Source: an uncultured Bacteroidia bacterium
GTDB taxonomy: Bacteria > Bacteroidota > Bacteroidia > Bacteroidales > Prolixibacteraceae
DNA length: 32,719 nucleotides
NCBI GenBank assembly: GCA_903927965.1
Contig: CAIYPA010000537.1
Span: 1 to 32,719, forward strand
Reading direction: 5' to 3'
Shown here: piece after piece, positions 24,510 through 32,719 of the stretch
How positions within the stretch are numbered: position 1 is the first letter of the stretch
How the letters are laid out: each line of letters begins with the position of its first letter
The notes under the pieces: model-generated
Told to the model about the DNA's origin: nothing
The model's database searches: none
Seen by the model: only the letters and a program-made list of their open reading frames with translations
Translations under genes and position numbers: made by a program

Positions 24510-25325
24510 GTTGTGATTTGCTTTCAAATTGTATCTTTGACATACTGATATTCACCCTTGATGGAATAGCCGAATTGTCAATGTCGGTTGTGATTTGCTT
24601 TCAAATTGTATCTTTGACATACTGATATTCACCGATCTTCGAGCTGGTTGTATAGGGTGATGAGTTGTGATTTGCTTTCAAATTGTATCTTTGACATACT
24701 GATATTCACCCTCAGAAGGGAGCTTTGAAAGGGCTACCTGTTGTGATTTGCTTTCAAATTGTATCTTTGACATACTGATATTCACCAAATCAATAAAAAT
24801 TTCCTTTCTTATATTCGTTGTGATTTGCTTTCAAATTGTATCTTTGACATACTGATATTCACCATTTTGTTGATTGAATTGATTGCAAAACCGGTTGTGA
24901 TTTGCTTTCAAATTGTATCTTTGACATACTGATATTCACCTGAACGTATTCATGAGCCGCGCATGGTACAGTTGTGATTTGCTTTCAAATTGTATCTTTG
25001 ACATACTGATATTCACCACACCTGCAACTACCTGCCCGTTATTGGTTGTTGTGATTTGCTTTCAAATTGTATCTTTGACATACTGATATTCACCGATGTA
25101 AAAATACAACGTTTGCAGCCTAGAGTTGTGATTTGCTTTCAAATTGTATCTTTGACATACTGATATTCACCTAGCACAAAATTTCTGCCATGGAAGTATT
25201 AGTTGTGATTTGCTTTCAAATTGTATCTTTGACATACTGATATTCACCTTAAGGTTGAATTGACACTTACACCATATCGTTGTGATTTGCTTTCAAATTG
25301 TATCTTTGACATACTGATATTCACC
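24510..25325 (+). CRISPR. Type II-C CRISPR array, 11 repeats and 10 spacers
   Basis: Eleven identical 47-bp repeats start at 24510, 24587, 24664, 24740, 24817, 24894, 24971, 25048, 25125, 25202 and 25279. All spacers are 30 bp except the third, 29 bp. Each repeat begins GTTGTGATTTGC and ends GATATTCACC. The orientation is set by the tracrRNA anti-repeat at 31425, which pairs with the first ~23 bases of the repeat read on the plus strand. Hence crRNAs are transcribed on the plus strand, opposite to the cas genes and toward cas2. Repeat bases 23-30 are TATCTTTG, an exact -7 promoter box. No degenerate terminal repeat marks either end, so the integration end is uncertain; the upstream side has only 40 bp to the toxin gene. 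Confidence 0.98.
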
Positions 25326-25400
25326 ATACCTCCATTTAATAGGCTGATTGATAGTGAAATATGGTCGAAATCAGGATTTAAAACAAGGGAATATCAGCAG

Positions 25401-25429
25401 AAAAAACCGGATTAAAGCCCGGTTTTTTT
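25401..25429. terminator. Bidirectional terminator between array and cas2
   Basis: AAAAAACCGG (25401-25410) pairs with CCGGTTTTTT (25419-25428) around a short loop, giving a hairpin with A and T tracts on both sides. It can stop array transcripts on the plus strand and cas transcripts on the minus strand. Confidence 0.85.
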
Positions 25430-25453
25430 ATTCCAATCACTTTTGATCGTCAT

Positions 25454-25795
<342 letters not shown>

Positions 25796-26710
25796 TCAAT
25801 TCATTTCGGGATATTCAATTTTCCGCAAATCGCCTAGGAAACATTTAGCAAGGGAGGCAGTTGTTTGTTGAACCGCCAGCATGAGCGGACTTCGTCGGGA
25901 ATTGATATTGACATCTAACACCGGTATTTGCAGAAGCTTGGCCTTATGTTCTTTTGTTAGTTCTTCAGGCATTTCGCCACTTTCAAGAATTTCAAGCACG
26001 AGCTGATCGACATACGGACGGTAGGGCTCCATAATATCATCTGCCAGGCAATAGGCGTTGTACCTGTTGTGGTGGTGGATACCTAAAGTTGGCAACAATC
26101 CAGAAGCCACAAGCGAGCGGGCGACTGTGGCGCGTAAAATGGCATAACCATAATTGAGCAAATTGTTGGGTGTGAACCCTTCCGGATCACGCCTGAAATC
26201 GAGTGACGAATCGAACAGTTCTCCCCAGTAATAGGCTGCTGCCCGGCCCTCATGGTTTTCGGTGTCACCACTTTTTACCTGATCTGACCAGTATTTCATA
26301 TTTTCGATTTTACGCCCTTCTTGCTTAAGTACCGAGGCTTGGTTTAAGATTTTCTGACGGATGGTTTGTTGCCACAATTGTTTGCGCAGGGGTTCTGAGG
26401 CATTTACCTGATGGGTAAACCTTTCGCTTTGTGTGGTGTTCCCTTCAAGAGGTAACAACAATCCGGATGGCATATGGCGTTCGTCACAGGTGATAATGGC
26501 AACATTGTTCTTTAAAAGTGCATTAACTAGTTGATGGGTGATTGTGATTTGAAGATTTTCAAGTATAACAACGCCAATATCTTCAATAGGAATAGTAATC
26601 ACCCGGTCTTTTTCGGGCAAAATAGATGTTTCAGGCAGATTTATCACCAACTGCTCATCTTTAAACCGGAGATAAGCTGGGTTGCCAAAGTAAAGAGTTC
26701 GTTTAATCAT
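25796..26710 (-). CDS. cas1: Cas1, CRISPR integrase
   Basis: 304 residues from the ATG at 26710, chosen because type II Cas1 proteins start MIKRTLYFGNPAYL; an upstream ATG at 26731 would add seven residues. Metal-binding integrase residues are visible: Glu154 in NHEGRAAAYYW, His213 region in LGIHHHNRYNAY and Asp224/Asp225 with Glu228 in LADDIMEPYRP. It inserts new spacers with Cas2. It follows cas9 after 41 bp and is followed by cas2 after 9 bp. No cas4 or csn2 is present, which defines subtype II-C. Confidence 0.97.
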   Translation of the reverse strand: MIKRTLYFGNPAYLRFKDEQLVINLPETSILPEKDRVITIPIEDIGVVILENLQITITHQLVNALLKNNVAIITCDERHMPSGLLLPLEGNTTQSERFTHQVNASEPLRKQLWQQTIRQKILNQASVLKQEGRKIENMKYWSDQVKSGDTENHEGRAAAYYWGELFDSSLDFRRDPEGFTPNNLLNYGYAILRATVARSLVASGLLPTLGIHHHNRYNAYCLADDIMEPYRPYVDQLVLEILESGEMPEELTKEHKAKLLQIPVLDVNINSRRSPLMLAVQQTTASLAKCFLGDLRKIEYPEMN

Positions 26711-26751
26711 TATAGAAAAATAAAAAAACAAGTAAAAACTAATAGTTAATT

Positions 26752-29700
26752 TTAATCCTTAATTATATTATTAGTTATTAAACCATTGATTATTCCTTTA
26801 ACGAATCCTAAACGGTTTATTGATAGTTTGTAGCAAACATCTTTAATCATAATGCCCTCAATTGATCTTTCGGTTTTATTAAGTGCCGAAAATTCAACCT
26901 TGTTCCAAATTGGTGAAGCAATTTCGTGTCTTACAAAGAAACACTGACTTCCGCTTGAACTTACCATTTTGTAAATATTACAATTCTGTATTTGACTGAT
27001 ATTCTGTATGCCAAAGGATTGATTATTAATTTGTTCTTCATTTGTTGGAATATAAACCAAATCTGATGGTGAAAGATGAAAAAGTAAATGCTCCTCTTTG
27101 TCGTTAATCTCAGGCACTGGTGTAAGTCCTTGTTTCTGTCGTTCAATCACAATATTTAAAGGGATACTTTCATAGGATCGTTTGTCTTCATTGTTTTGAT
27201 AAATAGCGAAGAACAGATTAGTCCCCTTTGCTGCCTCGACATATTTATTGACCTTATTACCAGTTGAACCAACCTTAAATTTACTTCCTTTTGTCTCAAA
27301 TGTTCTGACTTTAAATATTGGCTGGTGAAATTTACCATCATTTAGGTCCGATATATTTCTGTTCATTTCATCAATTCCGTCAGGAGAGAAAGCGATTTCA
27401 GGATGTTCGATTATTTTCCCAGCCTTAATCTCATTGTATTTTACCAGATGATTTAGAAGTATCTTTTGGCTGGCTGTATCCGTGATACTGAGGATACCAA
27501 TTGAATTAAACGATTCAGTAATTGCCGATCTTGATGCAACCATCTCTTTTTCAAAGTAGTATAATTCTACTTTTGAGATCTCTTTTCCATCCCATTTATC
27601 TTCAAGAACCTTAAAAAATTTCCTGATCTTCGATTTTTCAAAACCCTGTTTAAAAAGAATTCGAATTTGATTCTTTAATGATTTATCAACGATCATTTCC
27701 CATTGGTCTAGGGCTGCATTAAGCTGTACAAATTTCTTGAACCGCAACTGTACCAAACCATTAACTGTCTCTTTATGCATGAGTTTGCGTATTGCCCAAT
27801 GGTCTCCTTTTTCCTGTTTTGTGAATATTTTCTTAATACTACCATCAGGCTGTCTTTCCCATTTCTGATACCAATTGCAGGTTTTATTAATAATCCGCAG
27901 GTTTTGTTTAAAACTTACTATTGTAGTTGAAAGTTTTAGCCTTGTGTCTTGTGTGAATGACTCCCACGGTTTAATAAATTCTTTGGCAACATTTATCGTT
28001 CTTCGAATCTTTTGTCCATTCTCAATTTTTTGAATGTCCATTCTTTCGATTCTACGCAATTTTTCCCTAAGATCAAACCGGACTTTATCATCCTTTTTGT
28101 GGGCATGCTCATTGTTTAAGTAGTTTATATGATTTCTTGTAGCACAAGCTATTACCAAGGCATCCATTGCATGATGTCGGTGATCAATCCTTTTTTTAGA
28201 AAATCCTTTTTGTAGCTCAAGTGGTATTTCGGTTTGAAAAACTCTTTTGCCTTCTTTGTTTGTCCATTGACCAAATTTAGGGCTCTTTGTTATTTCATTC
28301 AGCCTTTCAAAGCGAGGCGTAATTAATTCATTCCAAACATCATTCAGTCCCCAATCTTGCTTTAGGATCGAAGTGATACTTCCTGAACATACACAAACGT
28401 TTTTGGATGTGGTTTCTACCTCTCCTTCTTCGCGGACAACATTTGATAAGAGATTCTTAATCAGTTTACTAATGTACCTGGTATCATTTAATTGTCTGTT
28501 AATGAAATCTTCAGGTATTTCCTCCATCAACATTTTCTTTAATTTGCTTTTATTTTTCAAAAAACGGGTTTTCACAAAGTCCTCATAAGCATCCAGAGTA
28601 AATAGCTTTACCTGCTTACCAAAATCCAACTCGATAATCTTACCTTGATTTTGTTGGATGTACGAATATGCCATCCTATTGTCTTTATCCTTATTCACTA
28701 CAGATTCACAAATTACTTTGTTGCTTAAAGAATCATCGAAATAAAGAGACTGAGGTATGATATGTTCAATTTCATAACTGGATGTGAAGAGTCTTCCTAA
28801 AGGTATGATTTCTCCTGTATAGGGTGACTGATATTGTTGATCAAGCCAAAGTTTATACCTAGTCAGTTCATTGGAAGTCGGTTGTGAATTCTTGCTTATT
28901 TTTGAAATCTCTTCTGGTATAGCCTCAGTTGCATTCAATACACCCTCCTCATAAAGCTTAAGGATTTCCAGTTGACTTTGCGAGTATGGCCTAACATTCT
29001 GGATGGATGGGTCATTTTTCAACTCAATAAGCAATGCTTTTATTCTAAGATTCGTATTTTCATTAACGGACACTGTTTCAGTTATTCTTTTTCTTTGATC
29101 AGCAGTATTTTTCATTTCGCGACCCAACTCAATATGAATCTCGTCCAAGAAATCTATATTACCATTACCAAATTGCTGCCAAATATCTGAAACTACTCTA
29201 AGTGTTTCTGTAACGACTTGTTCTACAATAGGATTCCGCAAAGAATGCTGTTTAAATGTGTGTTTCAAATAATAATCTAGTTCGTTTGGAGTTGTCCATT
29301 TCACAACATCACTTTCTTCAGAGTGTCTTCCATAAATAGCATAACATGCCTGATAGGTATTTAAAGCTTTAAAAGGATTCTGGCAATCAAGAAAGCTTTT
29401 CAAGACTTGTTTTGGAATGTCGTCATCTGTGATTTCGTCAATTCTATTTTTATCGTAATTAATTGATTTCAACCGCTCTGTAATTGCCTCCAAGCGAATT
29501 CTTGTATTTGGCGAAATGCCATCTTCAGACCAATATTTTCCTCTGCGCATTAATGGTAAAAGCTTTTTAATTGCTTTCGCTGAATAGGCCCCATATTCCT
29601 TTTTAAAAGGTGCAAATTTTCGGAAGTTCTCAATAAACTCGCCTGAAAGACTGTACTTCTTTGCAAATGTCGCTAATGCTTTCCCGATCTCAATTTTATC

Positions 29701-31386
29701 TTCTACTGAACTTAAAATATGCCATAGGTGCTCTTCAACATCTTTTGTTAAAAACTCAGGAGCTAAATTTGACGATTTCAATTTAGTGAGCATTTGTGAC
29801 CTTGTTTCATTAGCTGGATAAGTTTTATCCTCTACATAATTCCATCGGTATAGATCGACATTCTTTTTTAGTCTGAAAGCTGGGTATTTTAAAAAGGCTT
29901 TCTGGTCGATTTCTTTACGATCATTAAGAAAATCAAATAGTTCAACCCAGTCATCCTCTGTTTTTAAAAAATCAGAGGTTACATTTACATCTGTATAAAG
30001 CCTACCATCAATGTATTTCTCACGTTGGTAAATTTTTAGGTTTTGAAGGAATTGCCAAAGCCTAAATTCCTGGAAAAGTGGATGTGACCTTGCAATACAT
30101 TTCAATATTTTTGTTTGTTTTATTCCGTGTTCGTCAATAAATGTTCTAAATTCATAACGACAGTCACTGACTTCTGATTTTTTGCTTTTTAGTGGTCTTT
30201 GGTAGAAAATAATGTCATTGACAAAAAGATGTACAAAATCTTTGTCCTTGTATGTAGCCCGATGATCTTCGTTGTTTTTATAGAGTTCTTCAAGGCAGAG
30301 CTTATAATTAGCTTTGTTTAGTAATTCGGGATGAAATGCTTGCTGTTTTTCAAGAATAAGTTTTAACTCTTCCCTATAAAAATTACGTTCAATCGTACGG
30401 ACAAGTTTTCCTTTAATTTTCTGCTCGGGAGATTGCAATAGCGTATTATAGATATATGAACCAACAGTTTGGTTACTTTTCTCAATTTCATCTTCAGTCT
30501 TTTTCTTTAATAAAGTCCAGTCGTCAGCACCAGGTGATCTGAAGGAGCGTTTTTCTTTCCCTTCTTTATCCATCTTAAAACTTCCGTCATCATTAAGTTC
30601 AGTAGTTACAATGAACTCTTTGATCTTTCCTACCCAATCAAGAGGCAATCGGCTTGTCCTTCTATAAACCCAGCCATTTTCTAAAATAACATTGTACCAG
30701 ATTTCTTCTTTATTCTTTCTATCTCCACTATCTTGAACATCAACCACTTTTAGAGCATGAAATTCAATAAGTTTATTCGTATTTTCATTCTCATCCTCAC
30801 CGCGGAGTTGATAGTAACCTCGTTTTTGATTAAAATGCAATAGTAACCAGGATAATTCTTCTTTAGATATAGGAGATGACAGAGCCTTTTTCCGAAGATA
30901 ATATATCGTCCAGTCGTAGGGGATCTTTTTATTATTTAAAAACAATTTTGGTTGGCACTTTTGAAACTCCTCAATCATTTCTTCGAATGAGGATTTGAAA
31001 ATAAACTCACATCTATTGGTATCAATATTTAATTTATAAGCAATTTTAGGTTCTTTATCGTTTAAAAACTTACCAAAGTGATGCTCAAAATCAATCTGAT
31101 CTGAATAATGCTGAGGCAAAAACCCCAATTGATAAAGAACTCTGTTTAGGCGCTCCCTCCGTAATAAAAACCGTTCCCTTAATCTACGTATTCCCCTGAA
31201 GTTTGTCCGATCAGCTGTTTGTGATACAGGATTGCCCTTTTCAAAATCTCCAATACTCGTTTGGTCCATTGGTATAATTCTTGAACCCATGCCAATTATA
31301 TTCCCAGATTTTTGGTCAAAATCTTGTTCTATTAAAGCCCATCCGATGCTATTTGTACCTAGGTCCAGTCCTAAAATTTTTTTCAT
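26752..31386 (-). CDS. cas9: Cas9, type II-C, unusually large
   Basis: 1544-residue RNA-guided DNA endonuclease. RuvC-I is at the N-terminus (ILGLDLGTNSIGW, Asp8). The arginine-rich bridge helix follows (FRGIRRLRERFLLRRERLNRVL, about 63-84). RuvC-II is IHIELGREM (Glu753), the HNH domain has YEIEHIIPQS (His875), and RuvC-III has DHRHHAMDAL (His1072, Asp1075), so both nuclease sites look intact. The long region after ~1090 would hold the wedge and PAM-interacting parts. Length is at the top of the range I know for Bacteroidota II-C enzymes (about 1400-1500). The gene is A/T-rich, more so than the sugar genes. First gene of the operon with cas1 and cas2; the tracrRNA is divergent upstream. PAM cannot be predicted by eye. 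Confidence 0.98.
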   Translation of the reverse strand: MKKILGLDLGTNSIGWALIEQDFDQKSGNIIGMGSRIIPMDQTSIGDFEKGNPVSQTADRTNFRGIRRLRERFLLRRERLNRVLYQLGFLPQHYSDQIDFEHHFGKFLNDKEPKIAYKLNIDTNRCEFIFKSSFEEMIEEFQKCQPKLFLNNKKIPYDWTIYYLRKKALSSPISKEELSWLLLHFNQKRGYYQLRGEDENENTNKLIEFHALKVVDVQDSGDRKNKEEIWYNVILENGWVYRRTSRLPLDWVGKIKEFIVTTELNDDGSFKMDKEGKEKRSFRSPGADDWTLLKKKTEDEIEKSNQTVGSYIYNTLLQSPEQKIKGKLVRTIERNFYREELKLILEKQQAFHPELLNKANYKLCLEELYKNNEDHRATYKDKDFVHLFVNDIIFYQRPLKSKKSEVSDCRYEFRTFIDEHGIKQTKILKCIARSHPLFQEFRLWQFLQNLKIYQREKYIDGRLYTDVNVTSDFLKTEDDWVELFDFLNDRKEIDQKAFLKYPAFRLKKNVDLYRWNYVEDKTYPANETRSQMLTKLKSSNLAPEFLTKDVEEHLWHILSSVEDKIEIGKALATFAKKYSLSGEFIENFRKFAPFKKEYGAYSAKAIKKLLPLMRRGKYWSEDGISPNTRIRLEAITERLKSINYDKNRIDEITDDDIPKQVLKSFLDCQNPFKALNTYQACYAIYGRHSEESDVVKWTTPNELDYYLKHTFKQHSLRNPIVEQVVTETLRVVSDIWQQFGNGNIDFLDEIHIELGREMKNTADQRKRITETVSVNENTNLRIKALLIELKNDPSIQNVRPYSQSQLEILKLYEEGVLNATEAIPEEISKISKNSQPTSNELTRYKLWLDQQYQSPYTGEIIPLGRLFTSSYEIEHIIPQSLYFDDSLSNKVICESVVNKDKDNRMAYSYIQQNQGKIIELDFGKQVKLFTLDAYEDFVKTRFLKNKSKLKKMLMEEIPEDFINRQLNDTRYISKLIKNLLSNVVREEGEVETTSKNVCVCSGSITSILKQDWGLNDVWNELITPRFERLNEITKSPKFGQWTNKEGKRVFQTEIPLELQKGFSKKRIDHRHHAMDALVIACATRNHINYLNNEHAHKKDDKVRFDLREKLRRIERMDIQKIENGQKIRRTINVAKEFIKPWESFTQDTRLKLSTTIVSFKQNLRIINKTCNWYQKWERQPDGSIKKIFTKQEKGDHWAIRKLMHKETVNGLVQLRFKKFVQLNAALDQWEMIVDKSLKNQIRILFKQGFEKSKIRKFFKVLEDKWDGKEISKVELYYFEKEMVASRSAITESFNSIGILSITDTASQKILLNHLVKYNEIKAGKIIEHPEIAFSPDGIDEMNRNISDLNDGKFHQPIFKVRTFETKGSKFKVGSTGNKVNKYVEAAKGTNLFFAIYQNNEDKRSYESIPLNIVIERQKQGLTPVPEINDKEEHLLFHLSPSDLVYIPTNEEQINNQSFGIQNISQIQNCNIYKMVSSSGSQCFFVRHEIASPIWNKVEFSALNKTERSIEGIMIKDVCYKLSINRLGFVKGIINGLITNNIIKD

Positions 31387-31391
31387 ATAAT

Positions 31392-31421
31392 TTTGTTTGT
31401 TGATTATTTATAGTAATTTAG
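31392..31421 (+). promoter_or_regulatory. Promoter of the tracrRNA
   Basis: TTTG at 31392-31395, an 18-bp spacer and TAATTTAG at 31414-31421, one mismatch from TAnnTTTG. The expected start, about 5-7 nt further on, falls right at the beginning of the anti-repeat. Confidence 0.55.
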
Positions 31422-31424
31422 CGG

Positions 31425-31511
31425 TACAATTTGAAGCAAATCACAATAAGGATTATTCCGTTGTGAAAACATTCGAAGCGGAGGTAGCGAAAGTTGCCTT
31501 CGTTTTTTTGT
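31425..31511 (+). ncRNA. tracrRNA, divergent from cas9
   Basis: The anti-repeat at 31425-31446 reads TACAATTTGAA then GCAAATCACAA, the reverse complement of bases 2-24 of the CRISPR repeat with one A missing, giving a single-base bulge in the duplex. Downstream, GGATTATTCC can form a small nexus-like hairpin, then CGAAGCGGAGGTAGC-GAAA-GTTGCCTTCG folds into a GAAA-capped stem ending in seven T (31503-31509), an intrinsic terminator. Total ~87 nt, as expected for a II-C tracrRNA. It is needed for crRNA maturation by RNase III and for Cas9 loading. Confidence 0.9.
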
Positions 31512-32101
31512 TTCTGACCTATTCCACCTTATCATTGCATTGTGTGAACCGCAACCCGTAAAGGTCGTTTTTTTGTCGATGAAAGCTTTGTTCTTAAAGG
31601 ATTCCTTCATAACCATGAGGTTTAGGTAAAGTAAAAAAAGTAAATGTTAAATCAAGTTTTTATGACACTCTAAAACTAAGAAAAATATTTTTCAAATGCC
31701 AGCATAATGTACGATAATTTTTCTTTTCTTCCCGCCCTTTTGAAGATCCATTTCCTTCCGGCGCAAGCAACATTTGATCATTTTTGATTATTTCTGATTG
31801 CGCCGGAGGGTTGGGGAGCCGGTTTTTCCACAAAGATTTCGCTCCTCTGGAGCTTTTGACTGCAACAAAAGTTAGGTAAGTGTTTCCACTGTTGGGATGG
31901 AATAGCCAAAACATTTGGTAAAGGAAGTCAAAACCTGACAGCGTCGGAGACCTGTCAGCGTTGGATTAAATAGGAATGGTTACGCGAGTCTAAACCCCAA
32001 CGGTGTCGAAGACCCGTCGGCGTTTGGATTTAGGATAAGAAACTGATTTAAAAGACACTGTCATGAGCTTCGCAATTTGACAGGTCTTGTTTCACAAGTT
32101 T
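31512..32101. other. Intergenic region with hairpins and decayed sequence
   Basis: 590 bp from the tracrRNA end to the tocopherol-cyclase-family stop. It contains a perfect 10-bp inverted repeat TCCGGCGCAA (31757-31766) / TTGCGCCGGA (31798-31807), a small GCTCC-TCT-GGAGC hairpin at 31841-31853, and several GACAG/CTGTC palindromes from 31938 to 32090. The short minus-strand frames here run through these hairpins, have no family resemblance, and are not called. Confidence 0.6.
31938..32090. repeat. Palindromic CTGTCA/TGACAG repeats, matching copy at 23797
   Basis: Three related hairpins in a row: around 31938-31965 (CTGACAGCGTCGGAGACCTGTCAGCG), 32010-32030 (a diverged CGGTGTCGAAGACCCGTCGG form) and 32054-32090. 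The last matches 23797-23833 at 31 of 37 positions in the same orientation. Confidence 0.7.
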
Positions 32102-32719
32102 CTAATTTCTTTTCTTATGCACCCCCTCCAGTATCTTCTGGTCTCCAACTTTTTCAAAACCGGCAATTGAGGTACTATCGTCAAAAATGATTTTTCCCTT
32201 CCGGTCACGGACATTAAGATGCAATTTTGCATCGATGCTTTCGGCGATACGGCGGTCCATTGAACCTTTAACGGGAGCCCTCAACAATCCGGAGTTGTTG
32301 CGGACTGCCACTATTGAATAAGTATTTTTGCGGTCAGTAATGGTGATTTTTGTGGTGTCCGATCCGGATTCCGTCAGCGACAATTTCGCATGGGTATAGG
32401 TTGCAAAACGATATAAAGTACTGTCATTCAAAAAGAACCCAAGAAATCCTGTAAACGGTTTCCCAAGCCATGGCACGTTTGCGATCGATAACATAAAGGA
32501 ACTGTTCCCTTTGTGGAAATTGTTGGACTGCATCCATATCCAGGCTGAGGGCATCGAGGAGCCCCAATCTTTTTCGATGTATCCTATGCCCTGATTGAAA
32601 TTGTAGTCCTTTCCGTTTTTCACAAGATAACCCTCCAACTTGTGGGTAAGGCTGACAACCCCATGGTAACACTGCATAAAGGGCACAAACCGGTACCAAC
32701 CCATGATCCCGGGATTCAG
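32102..32719 (-). CDS. Tocopherol cyclase-family protein, 5' end outside window
   Basis: The frame stays open through the right edge of the window (LNPGIMGWYRF...), so at least 206 C-terminal residues are seen and the first Met visible (32704) is internal. The sequence GWYRFVPFMQCYHGVVSLTHKLEGYL, followed by GYIEKDWGSSMPSAWIWMQSNNF, is characteristic of the tocopherol cyclase family (Pfam Tocopherol_cycl). In non-photosynthetic bacteria these proteins are not known to make tocopherol, and their substrate is unknown; a carotenocalycin/lipocalin-like lipid-binding fold is plausible. The gene is transcribed toward the CRISPR block, and its end is followed within 12 bp by palindromic repeats. Confidence 0.8.
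   Translation of the reverse strand: MNPGIMGWYRFVPFMQCYHGVVSLTHKLEGYLVKNGKDYNFNQGIGYIEKDWGSSMPSAWIWMQSNNFHKGNSSFMLSIANVPWLGKPFTGFLGFFLNDSTLYRFATYTHAKLSLTESGSDTTKITITDRKNTYSIVAVRNNSGLLRAPVKGSMDRRIAESIDAKLHLNVRDRKGKIIFDDSTSIAGFEKVGDQKILEGVHKKRN

Noticed and set aside
31404-31914. Minus-strand frames of 70 and 84 codons upstream of cas9
   Set aside because: The first runs antisense through the tracrRNA, the second through hairpin repeats; neither resembles a protein family.

Overview
The window looks like chromosomal DNA of a free-living or environmental Bacteroidota, probably class Bacteroidia. The signs are a SusC/SusD pair, a type IX secretion (T9SS) C-terminal sorting domain, mostly SD-less starts behind A/T-rich leaders, promoter boxes matching the Bacteroidota -7 consensus TAnnTTTG, and a 47-bp CRISPR repeat of the kind known from Bacteroidota type II-C systems. 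No genus can be assigned from the sequence alone.

Layout. 1-780 is a tandem array of ~90-bp hairpin units. 781-9277, all on the minus strand, is a mannoside-degradation cluster: a URO-D/methyltransferase-like protein, a secreted five-bladed beta-propeller glycosidase, a GH38 alpha-mannosidase, an apparently intrusive PD-(D/E)XK-like nuclease, and a GH92 alpha-mannosidase lipoprotein. 9800-14110, on the plus strand, holds a large T9SS-secreted protein with fourteen 47-residue propeller-type repeats and an unannotated 59-aa protein; REP-like hairpins lie on both sides. 14581-20710, minus strand, is a SusC-SusD-surface lipoprotein operon closed by a clear terminator. 21197-23719, plus strand, encodes a cytosolic PRC/MgtE-N/CBS protein and an NRAMP-family transporter whose metal-site motifs are altered, behind a leader in which the Shine-Dalgarno can be folded away.

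23979-31511 is a defence block: a two-gene toxin-antitoxin operon (YoeB-type toxin), an 11-repeat CRISPR array, cas2, cas1, a very large type II-C cas9 (1544 aa) and a divergent tracrRNA with its own promoter and terminator. Similar 37-bp hairpin repeats lie on both sides of the block (23797 and 32054). The window ends inside a tocopherol-cyclase-family gene.

How the parts work together. GH92 and GH38 enzymes would trim alpha-mannosidic glycans, and the SusCD complex is the type of machine that imports the oligosaccharides; whether this SusCD serves this enzyme set cannot be told from sequence. The MgtE-N/CBS and NRAMP proteins look like a sensor/regulator plus transporter pair for a divalent cation, plausibly Mg2+. 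In the CRISPR locus every repeat carries an exact Bacteroidota -7 box at a position that would start transcription just ahead of each spacer, suggesting that each crRNA has its own promoter.
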